The position numbers and the translations under genes were made by a program. Of a DNA stretch of 64,000 nt, positions 52,803 to 63,522 are shown piece by piece. The stretch comes from Hygrophila difformis. Taxonomy: Eukaryota; Streptophyta; Magnoliopsida; Lamiales; Acanthaceae. Below the pieces are notes generated by a model. That model did not search any database. It saw only the letters and a list, made by a program, of their open reading frames with translations, and had not been told where the DNA came from. Location of the stretch: contig JAOANR010000011.1 in assembly GCA_030278955.1 (NCBI GenBank), forward strand, positions 31,500,403-31,564,402, read 5' to 3'. Positions within the stretch are counted from its first letter, which is position 1, and the number at the start of each line of letters is the position of its first letter.

Positions 52803-55546
52803 TGTAACGCCCCGAAAATTCAAACATGATTTTCGCAAGCATTACCGCCGTACTAACTATCCTAAACTAGTGGCCAACTAATTTAAAACAGCTAGTACAA
52901 GGCTGAGCAAACCTAAAGTGATCATCTGATTAATCCAGTTTAATGTAGAAGCTATAAATAAATTAGAAACACATAGGCACATAAACAATTACCACAGAAT
53001 AACTGCATAAAGCAAACTCTGTCAGAGTAACAGGCTACAAGCCTCTCAGATCATGATCAGGCAACCTGTCAATACATCAAAGGGAGCTACCGGCCCGAAG
53101 CAGTAAAGCACATACTCAAACAAGGCCACATGCCGATATGAAATAAATCCTAGCTTCACAGGCCTCAACTAGTCAAGTATATATCAAGCAAAAGCAGTCA
53201 ACAGAGTATCACATAATGACATATAAATAATAATAACAGAAATGTCCTATCTATGTGATCTCTCATAACCCCAAACCCAGTCATGCTCCAGCGCCTCAAG
53301 CAGGATGTATAAAACAGACAAAAGCAAAGGGGGTCAGTACAACGTACTGAGCAAGGCTACGTGCCGTGGAGTATGGGAAAACATCATCATATCTCATAAT
53401 AATAATAAATAATAAAAATAATAATTATAATATAAATAACAGAGCAGAATATGTATAAAGCAGATAAAACATCACACCGTCCCATACCGGTGCTTCAACC
53501 ATAATCATACAATTTATGCAAGTGATGCATGGCCTAACATACACCTATCTACCCTATATGCAAATGCAATGAATATGCCTAGCCGGAAACCTAAACCCGG
53601 GCGGTATGAACCCACGGGTGAGGATATCATCAACTCCAACCCGTTACAGGGCAACATACACCATCCCCGCAGGGACCACAGGCATCACAGCCCAATGACA
53701 GGCATAACAGCCAAATCACAGGCATCACAGCCTAATAATCACCCTGCAGGGCCATCGGGGCTCAACAACACCGGTAAAGGCTGCCCGATCAGATATTTCC
53801 AATATGTCCATCCATTCATAATGCAATACCATGCATTATAATAACCACCCCAAAAGGGCCAACTGGAATAACAACCAATAATCCACCCGCAGGGTCATCG
53901 GGACTCAACAACACCGTTAAAGGCTGCCCGACCAGTCATAAACATCATAACAACCCATCGGGTTAATAACCGTCAATTCCAATGCAATAACATGCATATG
54001 ACAATACAGTGATATTCAAGCACCTACACACTAGGTTTGCATGCTTCTCAACATATAAGGAATTCAATACATAGCCCCCTAGGCTAAGGCATTAATGATA
54101 TAATCCAATCCACATATACTTAATGATATCATAATTCAACAGTTCTCATAAGCAATTCAAAAACCCCACGGGCCAATTGATTAACCCACAGTTTACCAAT
54201 AACATTTGGGGAAGTCATAACAATAATTGGTGCAAAGAAAACATCATTATAGAATCAAAATCGCACAAAAAGGGGGCCAATCAGGGCCTTTCTGCGCTCA
54301 CTGCGCACCCGCGCCCGTAAAACGCGTGACATACGCAGCCCAGTACTGTAGCGATTACTGTAGCAATTACTGTAGCGATTACTGTAGCGAGTTACTGCGG
54401 TAACTACTGTAGTGAGTTACTGCGGTAACTACTGTACAAGTTACTGTGGTAGTTACTGTTCAAATTACCGTGGTAATTACTGTGGTAATTACTGTGACGA
54501 ATTACTGCGGTAATTACTGTAGCGAGTTACTGTAGTAATTACTGTAGCGAGTTACTGCGGTAACTACGGTAGTGAGTTACTGCGGTAATTACTGTAGCGA
54601 GTTACTGCAGTAACTACTGTAGTGAGTTACTGCGGTAACTACTGTACAAGTACTGTGGTGGTTACTGTTCAAATTACCGTGGTAATTACTGTTCAAATTA
54701 CCGTGGTAATTACTGTGGCGAATTACTGCGGTAACTACTGTACAGGTACTGTAGCAGTACTGTAGCAGTTACTATTCATCGTCTTCTTCGATTTTCCAAT
54801 CCGTTTTTCCGGCAATTTCGCCGGAATCCGACCCCCAAATACCCCCCAAACACGTAATTTAAGCAATATAATCCCTTGCCTTGAATGTAGATGAGTCCCC
54901 AAGCTTTTCTCTTCAACCTCCAAGCTCCCGATCCACAATCCAAGCCTTAGCTTCCCCCAACACCAATATAGTTCCAATTCAAGGATTTAAGCTTCAACTT
55001 GCTCCGATCTACAAAAATCCACCCAAGAACCTTCAATCCCGCCACCACCAAACATACCCAACAAAAAGACCTCAAAACTCTTCAAAAATAAGAATTAAAG
55101 TGGGGAAAATACTTAGCAAGGTGTATATAACCAATCCCCCAACTCTCCTTGAGCTTAAACTTGCCAATTTCTTCCCAAAGGCACAATTTCTTCCCCTCTC
55201 CCACGAAAAACGGGATTAGCCCAAATTTTCAAGTGTTGGGGAGTAAATGAGGGATTGTAGCTGATTTGGGGGTTTTGAGGGAATGTGGGTTGACCCGGGT
55301 CAGACACGGGTCGGGTCGGAAGATGGGTTAGTGAGTTGGTGCACTTGTCTTGAGCCATTTCTACCATATTGCACTCACTTGAGCACTTGAGCTCTTATTA
55401 TCTTGTGAGTTTGCTACCCACTTATTCTTCCACTTCAATCCAATAACTCTCTTACAAAATAATTCATATTATTTATCTTTATTAATTAACCACAATTAAT
55501 TAAATTAATTATGCATTAATTTAATCGAGATTAATCGGGATGTTAC
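52803..55546 (-). repeat. 5' LTR, 2744 bp
   Basis: Partner of 46494-49291, with TG...CA ends. It contains the minisatellite at 54342-54773 and the short 19-bp array. It ends GGGATGTTACA. Overall similarity by eye is very high outside the repeat arrays. Confidence 0.92.
54342..54773. repeat. 24-25-bp palindrome-rich minisatellite in the 5' LTR
   Basis: About 432 bp, the counterpart of 48056-48510 with different unit order and count (e.g. it lacks the GTTACCGCGGTAAC unit). The arrays have diverged faster than the surrounding LTR. Confidence 0.9.
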
Positions 55547-55551
55547 AGTAT

Positions 55552-56868
55552 TGGATAATAATTTTATTCATTATTGCCCTAATTAATATAATCAGTTATT
55601 TCGATAAAGTAATAACCACTTTTTATGCTTATATTTTAAATCACTTTTGCAATATGCTCAACTATCATAGAATAATCATTCATCGGATTTCTTTTTCTTG
55701 ATAATATATCGTCCAATACATTTTTGACACATCATTATAAGTATAATACATATTTTTAATGTCATGCATGCTTCAATGCAAAGAAAAACTCTATTGAACA
55801 ATCATATAATTAAAATTTTGGGTCTTCACATTTTTCTTGCCAATAGATCAACATATGACACGTAAAATAAACTAATACATTTTCTGACCTTTTGATAAAC
55901 TTAAAAATATAAAATTTAGAATTATGTTCATATGTATTTATTTTCAAAGCATCAAAAGAAATAATGGCAACATAAATTCACTGCACTTTTCGAAGTGTTA
56001 AAAAAAATAAAGGAATCACGAGACTTAAAATTCATGGTTACGGAGACTATTTGATTTATAAAATTTAGTAGCAGAATTGACCATCTAACTCAATGCTGTA
56101 AATTTGAGAAAACATGTGTTTAGTACTACTATTGAAGCTAAAAAATGATGTAGACAATATAGAATTACATTTACCTTAGAAATGATGTATTGAATATAAT
56201 ATCATAAGAAAATTAATACAACTACAACTAAAAAAGACAACAAAGTAAGTACATACAAAAAAAATTCAGAATTTATTATATATATATATATATATTTGGC
56301 GAATGGGGCATAACTAACCTACTACAACTTATAAAAATATAGGAAGTCATTTCTTAACGGAAAATTCCCAAAAGATATACCTCAATTAAACAAAAATTCT
56401 AAAATTAGTAGTTAAACTAATTTTTTTGGCAAAAAATAGGCCCTAACTTTAAAAAGAATATCAATATTCAAAGTTCAAAGATCAAATTAGAACTTGTAAT
56501 GTTAGATAAAACAATTAATTTTTCCATTTCCCTTGGAAATATCAAATTAAACCTATCAACTTTTCAAAATTTTTATTTTGGCCCTAATTTTTTTAAAAAA
56601 AGAACAATATTTTACTTAGCATTATATCATATTACGTTGTGTAACACCCATAAACTTTATTATGAATAATTTTTTTTACTAAAATTAATATTCATTTAGT
56701 AAAATTATATATACCATAAGATAAATTGCAGTATATAGTTTTTAATTATATATGTAAGAATATAAAAAAGAATATATTTTTTTAAGTATACTATTTATTA
56801 TTATATTGATCGATGTTAATATTTTAATTTCAATTTTTAATATAATTAGAATCATATTAGAATATATT
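55552..56868. other. Unassigned, very AT-rich
   Basis: No coding signal. There is a TA-dinucleotide run at about 56277-56296. GTGTAACACCCATAAAC at 56639 resembles the start of a gypsy LTR but has no matching end. Confidence 0.35.
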
Positions 56869-56985
56869 TACTCCCTCGGTTCCGAAATTTTTTTGGCACG
56901 GTATTTTAGATATAATGTATTATTACGTTAAAATTGAGTAATTAGTTGATGTGATATTTTAATCGATAATTATGGAGTAAAAGTT

Positions 56986-57855
56986 TTTTTTTTTTTTTTT
57001 TTTGAGGAATAAAGAATTATTGCAATCCAATCACAGTTACAAGCCCTTGACCCCAAAAACATACAACTCGCCCAAAAGCATACACCTCACTTAAAACAGA
57101 TTAACTACAAGACCAGCCAACATCAAATAGGATAAATAGGAACGTCTGCACTATCACAGAATAAATTACTACATGATAATAGTATTTGCTGATGCTCCCA
57201 TGCCAACCTGGAACAGACCTCTCGAATTACTCCCATCAAATGCGTCCACCTTCTTCATACTCCCGGAACAGAACTATCATTCTCGCTTGGTTCTTTCAGC
57301 TGCAATCCAGTCAGATCCATTTCTCAATTCCTCCACTGCCAGTCGCCCCATTTCTAGCCCATTGATCTGCAACTTCATTTCTTTCACGCCATATGTGATG
57401 GACATTCACTCTACCTGCATGGTTTAACACTGCTAGAATCGGAGGCGTGAGAGCGTGTAGCCTCCATGGTATTGTACCCGGATCTAATACCCATCGCACC
57501 ACATTAATTGAATCGCATTCAAACAATAATTTTGGTAGGGGAATCCTTGATCCTTTATCAGTGCCTGACATACACGATTAATAGCCACCAATTCCGCCTC
57601 AGTTGAATCTGCATTTCCAATATGATCCGAGAGATGTACAGCACCCCCCCTTCTTTATTTCTAATGACACCCCCCACTCCTGCCGGTCCCGGGTTTCCCA
57701 TAGATGACCCGTCAGTGTTTTTTCCACCACCCTCCCTTGGTCTCTCCCAAACTAGTCCCTGCCGAGGTGTCCTATTTCTTTCTAATTTCTGTTGAGACAA
57801 GGCCGCTGGAAAGTTGCGCTCAATGCTAGCCAAACCCCCTGCCATGCTCTCCACC
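56986..57855 (-). mobile_element. 5'-truncated LINE with 18-bp TSD
   Basis: AATTATGGAGTAAAAGTT occurs at 56968-56985 and 57856-57873. The insert begins with an ~18-base T-run (the poly(A) tail of a minus-strand LINE), reads GAGGAATAAAG and contains an RNase H domain. Only 870 bp remain. The RNase H and the 3' end match the LINE at 1961-5484. Confidence 0.9.
57311..57855 (-). pseudogene. LINE RNase H domain, frameshifted
   Basis: Frame one (57558-57855) has NTDGSSMGNPGPAGVGGVIR with the first catalytic Asp. A frameshift near 57620 lies before FECDSINVVRWVLDPGTIPW and RERNEVADQWARNGATGSGG in frame two (57311-57571), which hold the later catalytic residues. A close relative of 3130-3585. The Glu-containing block is out of frame. 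Confidence 0.85.
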
Positions 57856-57927
57856 AATTATGGAGTAAAAGTTAGCGGGACGAACTAAAAAGGAAAGTAA
57901 GACAAAATTAGTGGGACGAAGGGAGTA

Positions 57928-58499
57928 TTTCATGATATCATATATAAATTCAAAGAATTTGTAATATATAACTTTAATTGAATTTTACTATAATATAAAA
58001 TATAATAGTGTATAATTTAATTTATTTACAATTCTTTATAATAAACATAGAACAATTTTATCAAAATATTTTTATAGAGGTAATAAACATTTTAGGCCAT
58101 CACAATGCATCCCTTCCACTTTTGGGCCATGATAAAATCAATTTTCAATTTTAGGCCATTAGAAACAATCTTTGACCAAATTAAGGCCATTAAACTTATT
58201 TTGACTTTTTCAAACTTCAATTCAGCCTACCAACTTTGTTTTATTACATTTTGACCCCAGGTTTTAATTTCTTCATCACCTTTAGTCCAATAACCGCCCA
58301 TCATGCTCCCGATAATAAAATTAAGCACTAAACTCAACACTTTGGGTTTGACCGCTTTGCTGCCGGGTTTCTCAAGTTCCGGGATTTTACGGACTTCCTC
58401 CAACCACGCAGCCGCAACCGATGGTTCACTGATTCTTGTTTCCTTCGGCAACAAACAGCACAATCCTTTTTCATTTCCTACCTTAGGATGTAACAAGGT
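57928..58499. other. Unassigned; short recurring 'ggccat' phrases
   Basis: At 58080-58200 the phrase TTTTAGGCCAT / TTTTGGGCCAT / TTAAGGCCATTA recurs about every 45 bases. A minus-strand ORF of 89 codons (58227-58496) is not recognisable. Left boundary of the pararetrovirus-like block. Confidence 0.3.
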
Positions 58500-58759
58500 T
58501 TGGGGTAAATGGTTTTAACTGTATATCGAAATATTTGGAATTTGGAAGCCTGGATTTTAGTGAAGAAATATTAAAAATATTATTCAAACATAATTTTCCC
58601 TAATGGAGAAGATATACACTAGTTCCTCATAGAGGATACAAGACGCTTGGGGGAAAACCCCATATTTTTACAGACTCGAAAGAAAATTTGCAGAAAGAGA
58701 AATATTATAAATATTTTGAAGAGTTGGGAGGATTTTCGATGCCTTCCATCTGCTTCAAA

Positions 58760-58845
58760 TGTCTCTATTTATAGGCACCCGCGGACTTCAATTGCGGATT
58801 CCAAATTTTCTCTAATGCATTGTGACGTCACTGCGTTCGTCACGC
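58760..58845 (-). promoter_or_regulatory. as-1-like element plus TATA box
   Basis: Minus-strand TGACG occurs at 58838-58842 and 58826-58830, 12 bases apart (7-base spacer), the spacing of the as-1 element of the CaMV 35S promoter. The second copy is part of the palindrome TGACGTCA (58823-58830). TATAAATA lies about 53 bases downstream at 58766-58773 in a GCC-TATAAATA-GAGAC context. In plants as-1 binds TGA-class bZIP factors. Transcription would run toward lower coordinates. Confidence 0.6.
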
Positions 58846-59060
58846 GCTTTGGATTCCAGCTGGTTACATTATTGTTGAATTATTAATCTTGGGTGGCATC
58901 TTTTGTCAACTTTCCACCTTTCTTCGTCGGCCACTAACTGCCAACTACTCCAGAATTGCTTTGTCGGCGTTTAATTATTGTGTATTGCCGACACCCCTTT
59001 TTCTCTTACATCCAGCTGTTCACACTTTGGCTTGTGAAAATTTTTTGGACATTTCTTCCC

Positions 59061-59956
59061 CTATTCTTGTTCGGATCCGGATTTCTTCTGAGTTACCTGA
59101 ATCTTTGTGCCGAATAGGGGTTTTTCCTGTTCTACGCAATATGGGCATATGCGGTTCTCCCATTGGCCAACATGCATCATATTGCATGCCTTTCTTCTGG
59201 TTGACTCAGTTGCTGGCAACTTATTTTCCCAGATGAGTAGCCTCTTTTTTTCGAAAGAGGTTTCCGCAAACTCCGTGCTTTTTCCTATTAAAGAATTAAC
59301 CAGGAACGATCCATTTAAATTATTGGAAAAGATTTTAAATGGATATTTACATTCTCCATCTGTGTGAGACAGACCCAAAATCCCCATGCTCGTCTGGTGG
59401 AGATCCCATCTTCACTGATGGAAGATACCAATGGTGCCTTGTAATCAATGGACTTGACTTTGTTGAATCCTATCATATCAGGCCTTTGTAATTTAATAAA
59501 ATGAAAGACCGGGTATAAACCATTTCCAACGATTTCTGGTGCTGCTGAAATAAACTTAAGCTCCATAATATCTCATCTTTGGAGGTGCAGGTTGTTCTGC
59601 CATGATTCATGCACCGCACTACTTATCCATCCCGGAAGTTTTTCTATCTCCGGGAACCCTGGTGATGTAGTATGAACAGATGCTAATGAGCCAAAATCAT
59701 ACCACTTTCGAACCTCTTCTGGCTTCGATCTCTCGAGCATCTAGACCTTGTTGTATCTTCCGGATGTTTCAATCACCGTCTTGCTGGGGTTAATTCCCCT
59801 TTTGGAAACCAGTTGTTCCCATTTTCCTTGGTAGTCCAGCCAGGCTGTAGAAAGGATCTTCTCTTCTGAATTAACCTTAGAGGTGTCTGTCATTGACCGA
59901 AGGTTAATTTCTTCCTCTTTTACCCTAGAGGCTGATGGGTGATTTTCACTACTCAT
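59061..59956 (-). pseudogene. Unidentified decayed ORF upstream of the as-1/TATA promoter
   Basis: From the ATG at 59956 one minus-strand frame continues for about 214 codons to 59315, broken only by TAG (59738-59740) and TGA (about 59572). A second frame (59061-59387) carries on after a frameshift. Features: an acidic, Lys/Glu-rich start, Trp-containing motifs (SGRYNKV, WYDFGSLASV, PGWISSAVHESW) and a C-terminal Cys pair (RICPYCVEQ). I do not recognise the family. Few stops over ~300 codons argue for a once-real gene. By position it could be the last ORF of a pararetrovirus. N-terminal truncation by the neighbouring LTR (junction near 59960) is possible. Confidence 0.45.
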
Positions 59957-59959
59957 ATT

Positions 59960-62094
59960 TTACCACAAGCGGATGGTTGTCATCAAGTAATAAAAATCGG
60001 TGAATACCGGGTCGAACCACAGGGAATTTAAGAATATTATTTCATTCCGGAGAAATTTTAATTGTTCTTAAGTTCATTAATTATATTTTATATATATTTA
60101 AAAAGAGTTTGATTAATTCTAATGGTGATTTAATTAAAAATAGTGACCTTAAATTTAAAATAAAGCAAATTAAAATTCTAATTAATAAAGATATAAATGG
60201 GAGATGCTTGTAATATTTTAAATATTGCCATCTTTATATAAAATAGAAATTGCATATTGATTTAGCATTTTCCAATGTCTAAAAAGATCAATTTCTTAAA
60301 AATTAATTATTTTATAAAGATTAAAAATATTACAATCTACTAATAATCAAATTATGCTTAAACGGATTTCATGGAAGTTGATTAAATTATCTAACATTCT
60401 GCAATCATTATTCTAGGCCTAAATTTGAGTCTTTCCCAAGCTTACAAATTTTCCTATAGCAATTAAAAGGCACTTTTCATTTCCCAAATCATTGTGCACA
60501 TGCCAGAATCCATTTATAATGTAATTTATTCCCAATTCCGGTACTAAAATTTTAATTCTACTTTTTATCTCCCGATTTAGCAAAGCAGAAATCACAGAAT
60601 TGAATTCTAACATTTAATTATGCAGAAAAGTGTAAATAATATAACAGTTATGGTAAAATAATAACAAAACATGGTAAACTGGAATTAATTAATAATATTA
60701 GAATGCAGATAGACTAGGATTAATGCCAGATTACTAAAAATAGGGAATTAAGATTGATCGATCATTTCAGGCATTAGCAGATTAATAATTTGGATAGCAG
60801 ATTTAAAATTACAGATTCCAGTCTAATCGATTAAAAGCAAATTACACCAAAACATAAAATTTCACTTCTATACTTCAGGCAGAATGGCGCTTAAATCAGA
60901 TTAGACAGATTTTATAATGCTAACAGATTAATCGTTCAATCCAGATTCAACAGATAAAATAGCAGATTCAAGATTTCCATCCAACCCTAATCATCGATCA
61001 AACTCTGGCATACAATACATGATTCTAATCCATATTCTAATAATTCAAACAGATTAATCCAGATTACAGAATTAAACATCGACATATTATATTACTTCCA
61101 TAAAAGATGAATTCGTACTTCAAAGTGATTCTGAACTCCCGTTCTAGAACACTTCTAACACGAACAATACAGAAATCCGTCTACAAATTAAGAACATGAT
61201 AGCAGATTACATTTAGAGGCAAATTCAATTCATTACAAAGCAAGAAAAAGAAAGGCAACACCTATGATAAGAAGAACTCGATCAGAACAACATTCTGGCC
61301 AATTCCTCCGGCTTGATTTTGTGTTTCCGGCCTTCTTCTCCCATTTTCCAGATGTTTTCAGAGTGTTCTTGTCGATGAATAGTGAGTCTGGTCTGAAGAA
61401 ATGATGAAAAACGGACCTTAAAACCGTGTTCGGGAGGTTAGAAAACTGCTCAACCGCGACTGTGGCGCAAAAAGTGGCGCTCGGAAGAGGTTTTCGGCGC
61501 CACCAAGGAGCTGCGGCGCATACGAAGATTTTTCGAATTTTCGAAAGTGGCGCAAAAAGTGGCGCAGAAAGGCACTTTTATGCGCCGCCAAGAAGGTGCG
61601 GTGCATTCTGACAATTTCCCAAATTTTACCCTGCGGCGCATTTTGTGGCGCTCCGGAGCACTTTTAGGCGCCACCAAGCTATTGTGGCGCATCCTGAAGC
61701 TTTTTCCATCCGAAATTGTCCCAAGTGTTGAGGTGGCGCATAAAGTGGCGCTGGAGAGCATTTTTAGGCGCCGCCATGCCTATGTGGCGCATTCTGGAGC
61801 CTTCCAGTGTTGAAATTCCGAATTTTGCATCCTTTGACCTCCGAACATCTTCTTTCTTCATTTTAATGCCTGAAACATCATTGCAATGTATTAGAATTGC
61901 CAAAGTCTTATTAAAAAGCATAAAACAAGGTAAATTGGGCTCGGATAAGCCCGATTTAACCGGTCTTATTAATATTTACACATCACATGAAATATACACT
62001 AAAAAGCAGTAAAATAGGGTCTCATGCATGCAATTTAGGTTCATTTTAACATAATTTAAGCTTATTTAAATGTTGTTTCACAGGGTGCATCAAC
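59960..62094 (-). repeat. Probable LTR of an Athila/Tat-like element
   Basis: At 62095-62125 the minus strand reads GACGAGCAATATTTAAGTGTGAGGA followed by TGTTGATGC. Wording of the type GACGAGCAA...TTTAAGTGTG is common just before the 3' LTR of Athila/Tat-like gypsy elements. The other end, near 59970-60030, reads GGTTCGACCCGGTATTCACCGATTTTTATTACTTGATGAC, typical of the inner part of such LTRs. The ~2.1 kb between is AT-rich except for the array at 61462-61800. No partner LTR is in the window, so exact ends are not proven. Confidence 0.5.
61462..61800. repeat. GGCGCC-rich tandem array, period ~86-100 bp
   Basis: Four units start near 61462, 61547, 61633 and 61733. Each carries GTGGCGCANAAAGTGGCGC-like sequence, then TTTTNGGCGCC(A/G)CC and TGTGGCGCAT. 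GGCGCC-centred inverted repeats (GTGGCGC facing GGCGCCAC) recur in every unit. It is a striking GC-rich island in AT-rich surroundings. Confidence 0.88.
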
Positions 62095-63522
62095 ATCCTC
62101 ACACTTAAATATTGCTCGTCCCTTGAGCAATGAGATCAATTAGCACATCAACTTGCCAATCAAGATAATAAAGATAAAGTCTCTATAGTTCTGCCAAATC
62201 ATAGATTTCAACAACAAAATGAGATAAGAGGGTTCAAAGTTTAATGTGCTAGAACTAGGCAAATTGATATGCATCAGCTATTAGAACCAGATAACCAAAG
62301 CACTTACAATACAGAAAACAAATTTATCATACATAGCACTTAATATGGGAAAATGAATAATGTAAATATGCTTTTCTATTCCAGTCTTTAAATATGCTCA
62401 ATCTATGGCTAGGTTTCACTATATTCTAGACACTTTGGCTGAGTTGTAGACGGTTGAATTCCAAAAGCTACTCGTGTCACCGAATATGTGCCAGTCATCC
62501 AGTCAAGAGCTTATGAATTTTTTATTTGATCCCCCTCTTTTTTTTAATCTTGCATTCTCTAATTTTTCTTCTCTTTTTCTTTTTGCAAGATAACTTTTTA
62601 TTATTATTATTATTATTATTATTTTTTTAGGGTTCTCACTCTGACTTTATTTTAATTAAGCATTTAAAAAGACTTAGAACAAGCATATTTGTTTATAAAT
62701 AATGATAACTCTCCACATTTTAAATAACTAGTCTAATTAATCAAAAAGCTTTCTGCAAGGCAAATAGAATTGTCATCAATAGCTCAAACAACTTGCATAA
62801 CAATTTGACAAAGTCTAGGACTTTAAACTAAGAAACCTAACACTCATTAAATTGTAAAATCAGATTAGAGCAGAACATTTAGACTTATTTGGATTTTCTC
62901 CAGATTGGCAATGATGTGATAATCTCTAAATAATAGCACCACTGGGAAAGCACAATTTAAATTTAAAATAACTAGTCATGCATGTACCATTTTATTTAAA
63001 ACATAGTAAATAGTAAAATAAACTGAAATTAAGTCAAGCTCTTACCATATTCTTCATGCAAATTGATAACATATAACATGAAAAGATCACACCTGGAATA
63101 TGTAGATCCTAGAAATTCTTTCACCGTATTGGATGTCCCCTTTTTCTTGCTTTCTCATGGCATATCCTGCTTCTTTATATATTTATATGATATTTGCTCA
63201 TACAAAAGATAATTGTTAGAACACATGGTAATTTATAGATTAAAACAATTAAAATTCTATCCATTATTTATTTAATTCAGATTTTTATTATTTTAATTTA
63301 TAAATTTCAGATTTTAAATTTCTATTAACCCTTTTCATCAATTAAATAAACATGGACAGATTTAATTAAATATTAAATTTCATAAATTTACCAAAAGCAA
63401 AATACCACAAGTTATAGCATCTATTACATAAAGAAGCTAATTAAATAAGCAAAATAATACCAAATTAATTCTAACTATTACAAATTAAACCAAAAAGGGA
63501 GCAATCCTATCTAATCAAAAAT
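62095..63522 (-). other. 3' non-coding region of the Athila/Tat-like element
   Basis: AT-rich, no ORF. A TAT-type microsatellite lies at about 62597-62622. Positioned between the transposon-protein ORF and the probable LTR, it fits the long 3' untranslated region of these elements. Confidence 0.45.

Larger units (their letters stand above)
46494..55546 (-). mobile_element. Ty3/gypsy chromovirus with 2.8-kb LTRs, internally deleted
   Basis: LTRs at 46494-49291 and 52803-55546 have TGTAACGCCCCG ... GGGATGTTACA ends. Flanks TTATT (46489-46493) and GTATT (55547-55551) agree at four of five positions. Minus order: 5' LTR, primer site, gag, protease-RT, then a direct jump to the integrase C-terminus and a chromodomain remnant, a polypurine tract and the 3' LTR. 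RNase H and most of integrase are deleted and the RT active site is mutated, so it cannot move on its own. The chromodomain-type end and CCHC gag suggest a Tekay-like chromovirus. Confidence 0.9.
56871..57925. mobile_element. Stowaway MITE split by a LINE
   Basis: The left end CTCCCTCGGTTCCGAAAT and the right end GTGGGACGAAGGGAG are flanked by TA (56869-56870 and 57926-57927). Without the LINE and one TSD copy it would be about 170 bp, a normal Stowaway length. Confidence 0.8.
58500..59956 (-). mobile_element. Candidate endogenous pararetrovirus fragment
   Basis: On the minus strand a decayed ORF (59956 to about 59061) is followed by ~220 bp of intergenic sequence, then an as-1-like pair and a TATA box, then a short AT-rich leader. 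This is the order seen in Caulimoviridae, where the last ORF ends just before the 35S-type promoter. No reverse transcriptase or coat motif is present, and the ORF was not matched to a known family, so the call rests on promoter architecture and layout. Integrated members such as florendoviruses are common in angiosperm genomes. Alternative: a plant promoter of unrelated origin next to an unknown repeat. Confidence 0.4.

Noticed and set aside
56639..56660. Start of a gypsy LTR (TGTAACACCC)
   Set aside because: No matching GGGATGTTACA end, no TSD and no partner LTR nearby.
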